Shown piece by piece: positions 1 through 13,500 of a stretch of DNA of 64,000 nucleotides; positions within the stretch are counted from its first letter, which is position 1, and every line of letters begins with the position of its first letter. A model generated the notes under the pieces. It ran no database searches, was not told where the DNA came from, and was given only the letters and a program-made list of their open reading frames with translations. A program made the position numbers and the translations under genes. The DNA is from Tetraselmis striata (Eukaryota; Chlorophyta; Chlorodendrophyceae; Chlorodendrales; Chlorodendraceae): the NCBI GenBank assembly GCA_006384855.1, contig VCJN01002662.1, positions 1 to 64,000 on the forward strand. The letters are read 5' to 3'.

Positions 1-379
1 GAGTAGGAGCTGGCATCGATCAGGCATTAGGATTACAACCATAAGACGTATCACCGCGACAGGTGACCCCCCTGTCTGATGAAGCTGTCATGCAGAGCCC
101 GAGACATGTGCTTCTAGGTCACCCAACTGGGTATTGTGATGCCCTTTAGCTGCCCGGTGTCGAAGTGAGAGCACAGTGGCATGACTCTGACACTACAGTG
201 CCCCCCCCCCCCCCCCCCCCCTCTCTCTCTCCCTCTCTTATGTCATTTTTTTAGCTGTTGCATTATCATTGTTCACCGTTACTGTAACTCCGGCAGTGTC
301 TACGGGGGCGAGCGCCAGTCAGGGAATAAAGCTCGCAGCGTTGGGGAGGTGGAGCGGGGGGGGGGGGGGCGGGAGGCAC
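1..379. other. Intron of dynein-2 heavy chain, with homopolymer tracts
   Basis: No coding similarity to the next expected dynein segment was found on the minus strand, so this is read as part of an intron that continues off the left edge. It holds a C run at about 201-221 (G on the sense strand) and a G run at about 356-369 (C on the sense strand, just after the donor). Confidence 0.55.
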
Positions 380-3230
380 CTTGAGGCAGGACTCCAGCAG
401 TGAAGCGGGGAACTTGTTGTGCGGCTCGCTGGTGAGGAAGAGGCGGAACTCCGGGTTGGGCGTCAGTGCGTAGATCTCCTTCTCCAGTGTCGGCAGCCAG
501 GAGACCACCAGGTGCAGGTTCTTCAGGCACAGCCAGTCGCCTGCTCGGATGCGGAGGGGCAGGGCGGAGGGGTCCCCGGAGGGGGCAGAGCACGTCAAAT
601 CACATTGTCACGGCAAGGGCGTCGCCGCATGACGGGACACAATAAGCATAAGAGCTACACTGTGACAAATTCGACTGCAGAATAAAAAGGGAAAACCTGT
701 AACGAGAAGCATGAAGAAATCCATGCCGTGACACCAGTACTGCACTGGTCTCGCCCAACGTGTCATCATGCGGTAATGACACAGTGACGATTATTTATAC
801 ATTATATGTATATACATCTTTTATGTCTATGATGCGAAACGAGAACTCTAGTATAGAGCGTATAATTATATATACATGAGACGCGGGGCGCGATGGTGGG
901 CCTGGCGGGCGCCCGGGGACTCGCCTGAGCGCGCGCAGCTACGCAGGAGCTCGATGGCCACGGCGCCCTGGCCCTGGCCCATCGCAACCTCATGGTAGCG
1001 GTTGCGCCCGACAGTGCGGTCGGCAAAGTCGGAGAGCTCCTGGCTGGGGTCGGCGCCGGGCGAGGCGATGAAGAGTACTGGCTCCCCGGGGCGTGTCTCG
1101 CCCTAAGGCAAAAGGGGAGGGAGGGGACCCCGAGGCGGTGGACCGTTAGGCTTGGCAACGGGCGGTGGTTGCAGATGGGACGTTGCAAAAAGCGGATAGA
1201 GATTTGGCCATGTTGGGCGCCGTGGTTGGGGGTTGTGCTGGCCGGGAGGGCGGCAGCACCTCATGCAGCGACTTGAGGCTGAACGGCTCCGGCGCAACGC
1301 TCTTCATGCCGAGCACGTTGCAGACAAACCTGGACATGCCACTCTGCAGGCGGTCGGGGCGCAATGCCTCCAGCACGAGCAGCGCCTGGAAGGGAGACAG
1401 CCGCCCTGCGGCAGCAGGGCGGCAACTCGCGCTCCGCTTCCGCGCTCAGCAGCCAGGGCGACCACGCCTGGCCGGCCTCAAACTGGCACTCAGAGGCTAG
1501 CCCCGGGAAGGCCGTCACCAGCTGCGTGTAGTCTGCGGTGCGCGCCTCCGGCACCCATGCCGGCTTGGCCGAGGCGGCGGACGCCGCGGCCGCCTCGTTG
1601 GCCACCAGCTTGCCCACAAACAGGTCCCACTCGCCGTCGCGGAACTGGTCGGGCGCGAGGTGGTGCGCCATGTGCATCGCCAGCGTGAGGCGGTCCGCGT
1701 TGAAGAGGGAACGCGAGACATAGCCATACACCAGCTTCACCAGCGTGGCGTTGAGCATCGCCAGGCGGCTGCCCACTTCCGTGCTGTGGTCCTCCCACTC
1801 CAGCGCGCGCTTGAAGATCTGCAGGAACACTGCCAGGCTGATCTGTAGGCCGAGGGTTGGGAGCGCAATGGGGGGGGGGGGGGGGGGAGGTCGTCAGGGC
1901 CACGCAGGGGCAGACGGCACACCCGGGCAGGCGGCGCATGCAAGCATGTACCGGCAGCGATGCACACATGTCCTCCATGTTCTGATGGAGCGAAATGGCT
2001 TCCAGCATGTGGCTGATGGGAGTGTCGGGTGGGGGAAAGGGGGGTACAGGGGGTAGGCACCTGGTACATGTGGTTGATGGCGGCGAGGTCGCGCACGAGG
2101 AAGTACATGGTGGAGCCGCGCTGCGCAATGGGCGCGTAGGCATTGCGCTGCTGGTCGAGCGTGATCTGAAGGCGGTGGCTCTCGTCCAGGCTGGTGGTGA
2201 TGGTGGTGCTCTTGGCCTTGGTCTCGTTCAAGCTGTCCAGCAGCTCCTTGTTCTCCAGCAGGTTGCCCTTGCTGGTGGCCAGGCTCTGCAGCAGGCTGCG
2301 CTCCAGCGCCGCCAGCTCCACCTTGAGCTCCTCCTCCTGCTTCAGCAGCGCGCTCTTCTGGTGCTCAAGCTCCGGCTGCTCGCGCTTGATCGTCAGCCCC
2401 AGCAGCTGGCTCTCCATGCCGCTGCGCGTTACCGTGAAGTTTGTCACCGCCAGCAGCGGCGCCGCGTCGGGCGGGATGACGATGCCGGGGTTGCGCGTGA
2501 TCAGGTACAGCCGGAACGCCTCGTTGTAGTCCACCAGCTTGTCGCCCAGCTGCACCGCAAAGCGCGGCCCCGAATGCACCAGGTCGCGGCGCAGCAGCGG
2601 ATACAGCAGCGGCTCCACCTCGTCCACGTCCGACACGATCAGCGTCTTGCCAAAGCGCACCGCCAGCTCCAACGTGTTGGCAAACCTGGTGAGTGGGAAG
2701 GTGTCAGCACAAACACGTAGCCCCCCCTTGGCACTCTCCTGCCAGCCCCCGCCTGGCGGAGCAGATGGGGCGGGGGTGGCCAAGAAGGGGGGGGGAGGGG
2801 GGGGGGGGTTAAAAGGGCGGTAGCGTAGCGATGCCTCACCGCGGGTTGTGCATGGTGGCGACCTCGACGGACGCGGCCCCGGCGTTGCCGGCTGCCTTGG
2901 TGAGGTGCGTCTTGAGCCAATCGCTGGCGGATTTGCTGGGGTCGATGATGAGCGGGCTGGCGGCGGTGGACAGGATGGCGATGCCGTTCTCCATGCTGAG
3001 GTCGTCGCCCGGCAGCCCCTCCCCCTTCCACGTGAGCATCTCGCTCTCGCTGCTCATGAAGCGTTTGAAATCGTAGGTGGGCGGCACAGACAGCAGCATC
3101 GCCCAGCCCGCCTGCACCTCGGCGCGCACGTCCTCCGGTACGCCCGGCAGGTACGTCACAAACGCGCTGGCCATGAGGCACGCGAGCGGCAGGTCCGCGA
3201 TGGCGGCGTCCAGTGCGCCCACCGTCTCCA
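380..3230 (-). other. Dynein AAA5, AAA6 and start of C-terminal domain
   Basis: AAA5 starts at the 3' end of exon 3969-2840 ([10 protein letters not shown], then [16 protein letters not shown]) and runs into exon 2685-2061 ([42 protein letters not shown]). AAA6 is in exons 1842-1260 and 1102-925 ([31 protein letters not shown]). Exon 540-380 holds [17 protein letters not shown] and ends at a donor at 379. The remaining C-terminal domain exons must lie left of base 1. Confidence 0.86.
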
Positions 3231-6200
3231 CCCACCGCCCCTTCTCGCCCGACAGCTTGCCCAGCAGGTTCTCCGCCGCGCTGAGCGTGTCCTGCGCGCG
3301 CTTGAGGCCGATCTTGAGCGCCTCCGCCTCGCCCGTCTTGCGCCCAAAATCCTCCTTGAGCTCCACCACGCGCTGGTCCAGCACGCCCAGCTCCGCCTCG
3401 CACTCCACCAGCCGCTGCTTGCTGCTCTCCAGGCTCGCGTTGAGGCTAGCCATCGCCTTCTCTAGCGGCGCTATCTTCTCCAGCACGATGCTGAAGCGGA
3501 TGTTGGCCTTCACCCACGCGGCAAGTGGCGACGCGGCCACGCTCACGCGGTGGATGACGGCGTGCTCAAAGCTGTTGCCCTTGGTGGCCAGCAGCTTGTC
3601 CACCTCCTTGCGGATGCCGGGCGTGATCTTGTGCGCGTCAAAGTTGACAATCTCATCCTTCACCGCGCGGCTGCCCAGGAACTTGCGCATGTTGGCCCAG
3701 CTCATGTCCTGCTGGCCCAGAATGCGCAGCACGCCCTCCAGCACGTCGCGGATCGCGTCAGGCGGCATCTTCAGGCTGCGGATCTCGTTGATGTTGTCGC
3801 TCTTGATGTTGCCCACCGCCTTGCGCGCCGCGTCCAGCATCGGCTGCACCTCGGTCAGCTCCGCCTCGATGCCGCCCTTCTGCTCATGCAGCTTCCCCTC
3901 CTCCTCAGCCAGCCGCCGTTGCAGCTCCTCTACCTCCTTGCGCCGCTCACTCGCCTCGCCGATGGATACCTGCGACGGGCCAACCCGCAGGTCAGTGAGC
4001 GCACAGTACGATCGATGTTTCCACAGGCCGCGCGGTGCACACTGCTGGGTGCTCCGGGCTGGAGGACAGGCACAACGGCGGCAGGGCGGAACAAGGGACT
4101 GCGGGACTAACTTCTGCCAGAACACAACATAGATCGCAGCAAACATCACTTATCCCTTTCCCTCCAGCTACCAGGACAGGGATGCATAAAATTTCAACTC
4201 AACCAGTAGTGTAGCAAAGAGTGCTCCCAAACCCCAGGGAAAGGTTGCCGTAGATGTTCGATGCGAAGCGCGTGTTGGTCGGTCTGTTGGAGACAGCTCA
4301 TCCAGGCCGCACCGTGATGTGCTGCATCGCCTGGTTGGCCTCAGTCTCCTTCTGGCTGAGCTCCTTCTGCTGCACGTTGGCCTCCTTGCTGAGCGTGTCC
4401 ACGGTCGCCTCCGCCTCCGCCAGCTTGCTGAGGCCGCTCTTGAGAAAGCTCTGCTGCTCCACCAGCTCGGCGCGCTTCTTGTTGAAGATGCTCTTGTACA
4501 TCTCCACCTGCGTGCAGTAGTGCCTGGGCGTGGCGCCGCGGGGGATCATGGACTCGTAGATGGCCATCAGGTTGGCGACCAGCTGCTGGCTGTGGTCGTC
4601 ATTGCCCTCGCCCAGGACGTCCTGCACGGGGACACGCGTACAGGCCAGCGGCTGGTTCAGGCCCACTCGCAGCGCTTGCAGCCACAGCGCAGGTGCGCAT
4701 CAGCAGCGAGAGGATGGTGATTGCCAACTGATAGGCCGGTGCTCCATACTGCAAGTGCCCCCAATATATTATTGGCAGTAATGGCAATCATGTCAACAGC
4801 ATACGTTGCACCATACGGTGCCCACATGGGGCGGTTTCAGGTTGCAGCAGGTTCTGCAATGGTGTAGCGGCAGCGTCAATGGGCTGGGGCCACCTTGAGG
4901 GACGATGCTGGGAGGGCTTCGAGCCCAGCTCGGCTCCAGTTCTCGGCCCACAGGATGGAGCAGCGCGTGAAGAGGGCGGGGTTAGCTTCACAGCGCTCGC
5001 GGTACAGCGGGTTGGTGGGGTCCATGGACAGCACGATGCGCAGGTTTCGGCGCACGCGCGCTGTGAAAAACTCAAACGGCGACGAGTACTGGAAGCCCTC
5101 GCTGGCGAGCGCGTCGCGCAGCGGGGCCAGGATTCCCTCCAGCTCCTCATTGGAGAACAGCCCTGGGACCTCGCCGCCGCTCAGCAAAGAATTCACGTAC
5201 TCCTGGAAGCATTGCAAGAAGAGGCAGATGCAATGAGAAGGGGGGAGGAGAAGGGGGGTGAGGTGTCAAGCACATCGAGGCAGGCAATGTGCAGGTTCGG
5301 TCCACATCAGCAGCTCGCTCGGATGGAAGAACGTGACGGGGCACCGATCGCATTGATGCAAAAACGCTTAACCAGTTCTCAACCCACGATCCGCCAACTG
5401 ACACCCTCCGATACCCTCTTGGATTCTCGCATACATGATTGTGGATGGGGTCGGGCGTGGCAGGTACTCCACAGACAGCTGTGGGCCCGGCGCACCAGGA
5501 AGGTGCTGTCCGCGATGTGGTGGTCCTCCAAGAACAGCAGCACTGGTGTGTTTTCGCCGCCCGTCTTAATCATCACGTTCTGTACGGAGAGGGGAGCAGG
5601 CATTTGCAGCACGTAAGTGCTGCCCGCAAAGAGTGAGCCGCAGGTAGGGAAGTGTAACCTGTGCTCTCGTGTTGACGGGTAATGCTTGGTCAGTTTTATG
5701 ATGCAAGGGGCCAGTAGAAGTGGCAGCGGAAGCGGCGGCGGTGGTGGTATGTAGGTACTCTGGAAGGGTGATAAGAGCTTGCGATTGTGATCTAGAAGAC
5801 ACAGTAGGAGGAGGGAGGGGATGCGTCACCTTGAGGTCGTTGCGGAAAGCCTTCAAATCGTAGTTACGCGTGAGTGCGGGGGAGAAGATGTCCATGTGGT
5901 GGATGTAAGCCACGAGCGAGGTGGCACTGCGGCGGCCCACGCCGGCGCGGCCGCACAGTAGCACGCTGCCGCCGGGTAGGCTGAGCACGCGGTCGAGCGC
6001 GGCAATGCGCTGCAGCACCTCGGGGAACAGAAGCAGGCCGAGGTCCTTGGCCTCGCGCTCAAACTGCTTCAGCTTGCCCGCCGCCAGCTCGGCAAAGTCC
6101 TCCATCTTCCAGGCTGCCAGCGCCGGCGGCGGCATCTTGGAGTCCAGGCGCTCCTCCACGCTCGCGCCCAGCGTGGACAGCAGCGTGGGCTCGCCGCCGG

Positions 6201-9200
6201 ACGGCCCGCTCCACTGCCACTGCATCGCCATTGCTTGCCGCACCAGGCCATCATAGGTCGACACCGCCTCCTCGCCCACTAGGCGGTCGCGGAAGATGCG
6301 CGCACCCTCGTACACAAAGCCGTCCAACACCTGGCACACCGTCGCCCATGGCCAAACATGGCCCACAGGGAGCAGCGCGTCAGTGCCACGACTGGATGTC
6401 CTGTAAGCCTGCCTCATGTTAACATATCGGCCAGGCAAGAATCCACACGCGTCGCTCCATCCTGCTGGTGAGTAGCATCATTACTCATCCCAGTTGTCAG
6501 TGCTCAACACTCTAAAGGACCGTGTAGGATACAACATCGGACGCCCGTGCAATCATCATCAGGCCTGCGGATTATTGTTTGCTGCAAGCGACAACCCACT
6601 CTAATCACAGTCATTTGCACTCAGGACCTGTTCATTCGCATCAAAGCTGTCTGGCTGCAAAACAAGAAGCGGTTCATGCTAGGAATAAAGCGCCGTGCCC
6701 CCAACTACGATACGAGATAGCATTGGAGGCATATGTTGAGCCCCTGGCACTGCCCCATCACGCTCTGCCCCCCCCCCCCCCAACACACACCGGCACGACT
6801 GCGCATGGAACAAACAGAGTCCCCTTCTGCCATGTTGTGTCATGTGATGCCGCAGAGAGTGGAGGTGCTTCTGGCCAGCCCCAGGAGAGGGACTCCATGC
6901 CAGCGCGGCGGGCACACCTCGACGCCCATGGCGAGGCGCTGCAGGCCCTGGACCCATTCCGTGAGGTTGCGCGGCGTGAACTGGTAGTGGCGGTAATCGT
7001 CGGGGCGGAAGGAGCGCTTGACGCCGTCGTAGATGTCCAGCATGGTGTTAGCCAGCTTGGTGCATGAGGCTTGGTTGGACCACATCGGGTTGTTCTCTGC
7101 GGCCTCTATCAGCGCGCTCTGCAGCATCTGCGAGTACACCTGTTGACGCAGGCGCAGGCGCCATTGCTCCCGCCTTCAGTTGCATGCTGATGTGTGGCCA
7201 CCTCCTTTGCTAGCCCAGAAGGCAACAAGCAGGTGATATGCAGGCACGCCGACCTGGCTAGAGCGCTGTGTATGCTGGTTGCTGTGGGGACTAGAGCTAG
7301 AAGCACCGTCGCAACTGCTTGTGCCAATGATGCAATTGTGTCCTCAGGCGCTTGCGCTAGTAAATGCGAATAGAACACCGCCCCCAGATCCCATCACGTC
7401 GCAGTGCTGCGCATCAGGATGGGGCCGCCCACCTGGACCAGCTGGTCGCGGTCGGGGTATGTCATGTACGCGCAGCGCGCGATGGCGGTGAAGCGGGTGG
7501 AGATGGGATGACGGCCCACCGTGCTGGCGGGGTTCATGGACGCCACCACCTGCGGTGCGGCCGCCAGGCAGTCAGCCAGTGTTGTGGCGACAGACATACA
7601 CTGGACAACGGCTGGGAGGACGGACTCACCTGGATGCGCTCCAGGCCGATGAACTCGAGGTGTTCGTCGTAAAAGCCATTGTAGGTAATGATCTGCTGCA
7701 GGAAGGAGATGAGCTGGATGGTCTTGTACTTATCGGGGCGAGGCAGGTTAATGTCCTTGAGGTACAAGATGAGGCGGTCGCTGCCGCGCGGGCGGAGAAC
7801 GCGCCCGGTGTTGGTGCTCACGGGCTTGCCGCACATTTGGCTCAGCTTCTGGATCGCGTTCTCTGCCGTGGTCTGCGCACTGCAGTTGACAGTGGCGGTC
7901 GTGGCGCCGCGCAGCTCCGAGAAGCACTGCTCCAGCAGAACGCTCTTGCCGCAGCCCTACCACGGCAACGAAATGGCAATCAGCGCCAGCCGACTGGAAG
8001 CTGTAAAACATGTAGAGCTGCAATATGCTGTCCGCTCTGCTGGGCCACTTGACTTGGCAGTAGGCTGACCATGGCTCATGTGGATATGTATGAATCAACT
8101 CCATAAACAAGAAGAAATGGACAAGTTCAAGGGCGTGTGTGAAAGCAGGAAAAGGTTGGGCGCTGAGCGCACCTCCGGTCCGACTAGCAGCAGCGGCTCG
8201 CCGCGGCGCAGCCAGGCAGCGATGAAGGAGGCGTTGAGGAGGGTGTCACGCGTGACGATGAGCTTGCCAGAGGAAGGCACACCCACGCCGTCATCCTCCT
8301 CTCCACGCACGATGGAGTGGATGCTTGCGCCTGGCGGAGTGGCCAGAAGGTCGCCCTCGCTTGTCAGGCGCGCGAGGAAAGTGAGCAGCTCCTCCCGCAC
8401 CGCTGGCTCCATGTTGGATCCCAGCCCCTTGGCCAGCCCGATGCAGAATTCGTGCTTGGTGCCCGCATCCTGCACTTGGCTCAGGCATGAGTTGACCAAC
8501 CCCAGCTTGCTTGACTCCACAGCAGCGGGCTGGGCCTCCGCCCACTCCAGCGCCTGCCACCACCAGGGAAGAGGAGGTGGGGGGGGGGGGGGGGGGGGAG
8601 TGAGGTGCAAGACGCACAGTGTTTTATATCCTCCGACCGGACTGCGTCCTTGATGCCGTGCAGGTCTGTGCGAAAGGGGGGGGGGGGGGGTGTGAGGTGT
8701 ACCTTGTGGAAGTAATCCTCAATCCAGGTGCTAAGGCTGGCCTGCTGGGCTGTTGGGCGGCGCTTGATCCATGCGGACAGCAGCCGGCCCACATCGATGT
8801 TCTCCTCGCTGAGGTACAGCATGCCGCAGCGTGACACCTGCACAACGCCGCCACACGCGGCAGCCAAGGAGAAGGGACCAGGAGGCGCACGCGTTCAGGT
8901 ACTACTCTGTCAGGTCATGATGGCCAATCGTACTCATGTTCACGTGCTGTGCTGGGTGCCAGGGTGGGTACCGTGGCAGGAGAAGCAAACTCCAGTGAGT
9001 GGCATTCGAAGATAAAGTTAACGTTGCTGGCGAACTGGATGCGCTCGCCACTGGGGAGCGTGAGCAGGCGGTTGTCGTCCAGCACGCTATTCAGGGACTC
9101 GATCCACTCGGGGTCAACGTCACCGTCGCATATGATCCACGAGTGCTGCTCCAGTGGCTCTTTCACCACCTGCGTAGATTGGTGAGCAACACCGACCAAT

Positions 9201-10523
9201 TAGGCCAATGGTTGCAGTGGCGTGCCCCCTAATGCACAATCAGTCAACCCCAGAAACGATATACCCCGCGCTATAAGATGTTAAACTAGGGGTAGTAATG
9301 GTAGATTTGTCTTAGCAGTTTGGTCATACCTGGCGCGATGCTGCAGTGAGCACGCCATCAAACATCTCGCGCGTGTCAATATCCATGTGGCCCAGCAGCC
9401 GTTGGCGGTGCATAGCCTGGCAGGGGAGACGAGGTACTTGTCAGGGAAATGGGTGAGAGCCAAATAATGGAGGAAAGGCAGGTCAGCTCTGTCACCCAGC
9501 TGGTCCACCAGCAACCAAAAGAAGCAAGCTGAATTTGATATGGCACAACTTCTGTGTCACACTTTGCTGATAACGAGAAAATGCATGCGTTGCCAGCTTG
9601 TGCGGTGGAGTGAGCGACATTTAGAGGTTAGAGGCTGAGGCACGGAGGGGATCACCTTGGGGTTCATGATATGTGTCTTGACGGGGCGGCCCATGTGACG
9701 GTACGCAGCTTCGAGGATGCGCCACAGCGTGCTCTTGCCAGCGCCGCTGGGACCCACAATGATGATGCCAATGCGTTGGACGCAGGCAAGGTGCAGCTGG
9801 AGCACTTTCTCCACCTGCGACGCAAGAGGCTCCAGGTGCATCTCCTCCATCGCCTTGCGGATGGCTTCTTCCACCTCAGGGTCGTTGGTGGTTGAGTGTG
9901 TCGCGCCCGGGAAGACGTCAGCCAGCAGCGATAGGAAGCGCTTGTTGTCGCCGTACGTGAGCTTGGGAAGCGTTGTGACCTTAATTGCCTGCAGCACCAG
10001 GTCCGTCTCCTCCTCTGGCGACAGTGAGCTTGTTCCCGCAGCACGCTTCTCCTGGGCATACCAATGGCGGCGCTGTCAGCGATCCCACCCCGGGCGGGGC
10101 CCACAGCATGGCTGAGCGGGATCGGCTTGTCTAGGTCAAGCAAAAAGTCGTTCGCTGGCGGAGGCTCAGTTGGGTAGACATGACGCCCCAGGGGAATAAA
10201 CATGATGGACACCAGGTGGAGGTTCAAGGGGCAATGCATGAGTGGGGTATGTGGTGATCAGGGCATGGCGTGCCTGCAGCAGGCGGCCGGCAATCCCCAG
10301 CACAGTCTTGAGAGCTCGGAGGCCCCAATCGTAATGCTGTTGTGGTGACAAAAGCTGCTTGGAGAGATTGAACAGCGAAACGGTCTTGCGCCCAATGTCG
10401 CGTGCTGCCTTGATACCCTCGCTCAGGAGCATCACCTGGATTGCAACAATCCCGTCATTGGGCAAGTTCTATAGTGATCACATCCGATAATGTAATATAG
10501 CATGTCTGCAAGCCAAGGTTTGC

Positions 10524-10559
<36 letters not shown>

Positions 10560-13500
10560 GCAGCACCTCTGCGATGAGCTCATTGTTGGGCACCGACATG
10601 GCCACACTTCGGAAGAGCTGCTTCAGATTGTCGGGCAGCTTGGAGCGGCCGCCGTAGCCCTTGCCCGCTGGGTTGAGCGTCACGAAAATGCCGGCGTTAA
10701 AGTCCACCTTCACCTGTTGCCCCATGAACTCAATCGCAGGCGTGCGCTCCTTGATGGCTCCCTGGATCTGCTGGATCTGTTGGCTCACTGCGCTCAGCAC
10801 CTCCTCGTCCAGGCGGTTGAACTCGTCAAAGCAGCCCCAGGCCCCACACTTGACCAGGCCGACAAAGATGCGGCCCATGGACTTGAAGTCAAACTGCTCG
10901 TCGCAGTTGAAGACAAGCACCTGCCGCGCCATCGCTTGCCCCAGGGCTTTTACACTCTCTGTCTTGCCGGTGCCAGCTGGACCGTACGGGTTGCCGCCGT
11001 AGCCAAGAGCCATGCCCTGCGGCAGGACAGGAATTGGGTGGCGACATCAGCGATTTGAAGGGAGGCCCATTGGCCGAGGGAATGGGGGCTTGGAAGCTCT
11101 TCTGGGAGGTCGGTGTGTCAGCTACTCATGAGCAGATGTCAGGTAGGTGGGGCACTCTGCTGGGCCACACTTGCCTGCGTGAGGGTGAGATAGCACTTGT
11201 CTGTGAGCGGTGTGTACACAAGCTTGGGCGCGTTGCCCTGGTACTCGTATGTGTACTCAAAGTCGCCGCCAGCCATTTTGACGCGCACGGCGCCGCTCTC
11301 ACTGCTGTAGTAGCGCAGCTGCTTGCTCCATGCCCAATCGTCCAGATTCTGGCAGGAAGGTGGGACAGAGGTGCGGGGCGGTGAGCGTTTGGATCTGTGC
11401 GGAGTCTAGAAGAGTCACATGAGGTATATAGCGCATTGCTGAACCAGTGCAAGCAAGCATTGTAGACTAGGATTGGAAGCCAGGCTGGGTGTGGGGGGGG
11501 GGGGGGGGGGGGGTGTGCATGCCGAGTGGGGCAGCCTGGACCTTGCACTGCGCCTCCAGCAGCTGGTCCACGATCTCAATGTTGTGGATGAGGTCCAGCA
11601 CTAGCGCCTGGATCTTTAGCTGCATCACGCGGTAACCGGTGTAGTCCGCCGCAGTGTACTCTTGCAGCTGGCCATGCAGCTCCTTTTGCAAGGCGGGCAA
11701 GCTGCCGCGCTGGATGGCTGACTCTGCCTTTGAGGTGAAGGTGCACATCTCCTCCAGATTGAGCACCTGGGATGGGTGCGCCTTGAAATCCTTGGCGCGC
11801 ATGCAACCAGGCAACGTCCCCTGCAGCGTGGCCTTCATACTCTTCGCCAACGCGTTGAGCCACACCTCCACACCGTCGGTCACCTGCAGCAGCAGAAGGA
11901 AGATAGGAACATCAGGACACAGGCGCGTCAATATGTTGGCAAGTCCAGGTGAGCGGAGCAACAAGAGGGACAGGTAGCTCTGTGATGGACATGTGCCCCG
12001 GGACGAGACCCGTGCAAGGCCTTAACGCTGCTGGAAATCCGTCTTCAGTTGCAGCTAAATAATAGTTGCACATCCGTCAACGTGAGTTGGATGTGCAAGT
12101 GCTAGGCAAGGAGGGAGGAAAGCCGGGGCACACCTCCACAGGGTTTGCCAGTGGCACAACCTCCTTCTCAATTGACTGCATGGCTTTAATGGTGCCAAAA
12201 TCGTCGGTGAATACCACCGAGTGAATGCCCGCAAACAGCTTTTTCAGATGTGTCTGGATAACCTCTGGGTTCTTGCTTTGGCCCAGGATCTCCAGCAGGT
12301 CATCATCGCCGATAAAGTAGAAGCGCGGGAACATCTGGCGCTTCTCCTCCAGGAAGTCCGCGAGCGCCTTCTGGCAGATGTCCAGCTGGCTCACCATCTG
12401 GGGCAGCATCTCGTTCAGGCGCGGCACGTCTGCAAAGTGCGTCACCAATGTGTTGCTCTCCACTGTGGACATCAGCCCGCGGAACTCGTCATCCACGCGG
12501 CGAAAGCGCGCCTGGATTGCGAGCAGTCATAGCATTGGTAAGTGCGCGGTGTTTCATAATCATCTAGTTGTTCCAAGTGCACGTCAGCAATGAAATCACA
12601 AAGGCAATGAGTGCCGGCTGGCAAGCGCAAACCTGCTGCTGAGGCAGTGCGCCGCGCGCAAAAATAGGTTCCAGGTAGACCCACTTACGCTGGATTTGGT
12701 TCAGTGATGCCAGGCCGTCTTGCAAACTGGCCAATCGAGTCTCCCAGGCAGTCGTTTCATCCTGATGTGGCATCAGCACATCCAACAGCGTGATATCTCA
12801 GACAACTTATCGATTCGCCTGCGCTCCTCCAACCGCATCCTCCCTGGCCACTATCTGGCATATTGGCTAGCCCGTGGCTAGACAGTGCAACAGCCGTCAT
12901 AGAAAGCGGATGCAAAACAGGCACTACGGCGCACCTTGAAGTTCTGATAGTACTTCGACTGCTTGAGGCTGCCGACAAGACTCTGGTGGTCGCCCACTTC
13001 GGTGAGAATGTCCTTCCATTCTTTGATCAGCACCGTGCGGCGCGAGCCCCCGCCTGCCGTGGAGACATGCTCTACCAGGTTGAAGCGCCTGTCGTAGCCC
13101 CAGGCATTGAGCTCATCCAGTGCCTTGCGGAGCACAGACTCTCCTTGGGCCTGGCTGTCCAGCTCCTTTATGTCCTCTGCGGCCTACGCAACCACCAACA
13201 GCAGCCAGCTGAGCGCTCTTGCCCACGTAACAACCGCGGCTACGTAGCAAAGCCTTTTTTTTCTCTGATTTACCCGATTGAGCTGCATGGCAAGGGCTGA
13301 GCAGCGAATGCTGAAGACATAGGAGCCCTATGCCAAAGTAAGAGGTCCTGTCCAGGACTGCAAAGATACTGGATCGGATGCTTATTGCGGCACAAGTGGA
13401 ATTGCATTGATGAGACACCAGAAAGGGCTGGGAGGGACACGACCTCAAGAGGGAAGGGAGGAGGGGCTGGGTGCATGCCTTGGCCAGATTATCTGCCTTG

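Noticed and set aside
1995..2720. 241-residue plus-strand open frame rich in L, Q and H
   Set aside because: It is the complement of a dynein exon whose minus-strand reading is strongly conserved.
3077..4132. 351-residue plus-strand open frame
   Set aside because: Shadow of the stalk exon 3969-2840, where the coding evidence is on the minus strand.
5926..5952. Mutated Walker A in AAA4
   Set aside because: Arg in place of Lys appears normal for dynein-2 AAA4, so it is not a lesion.
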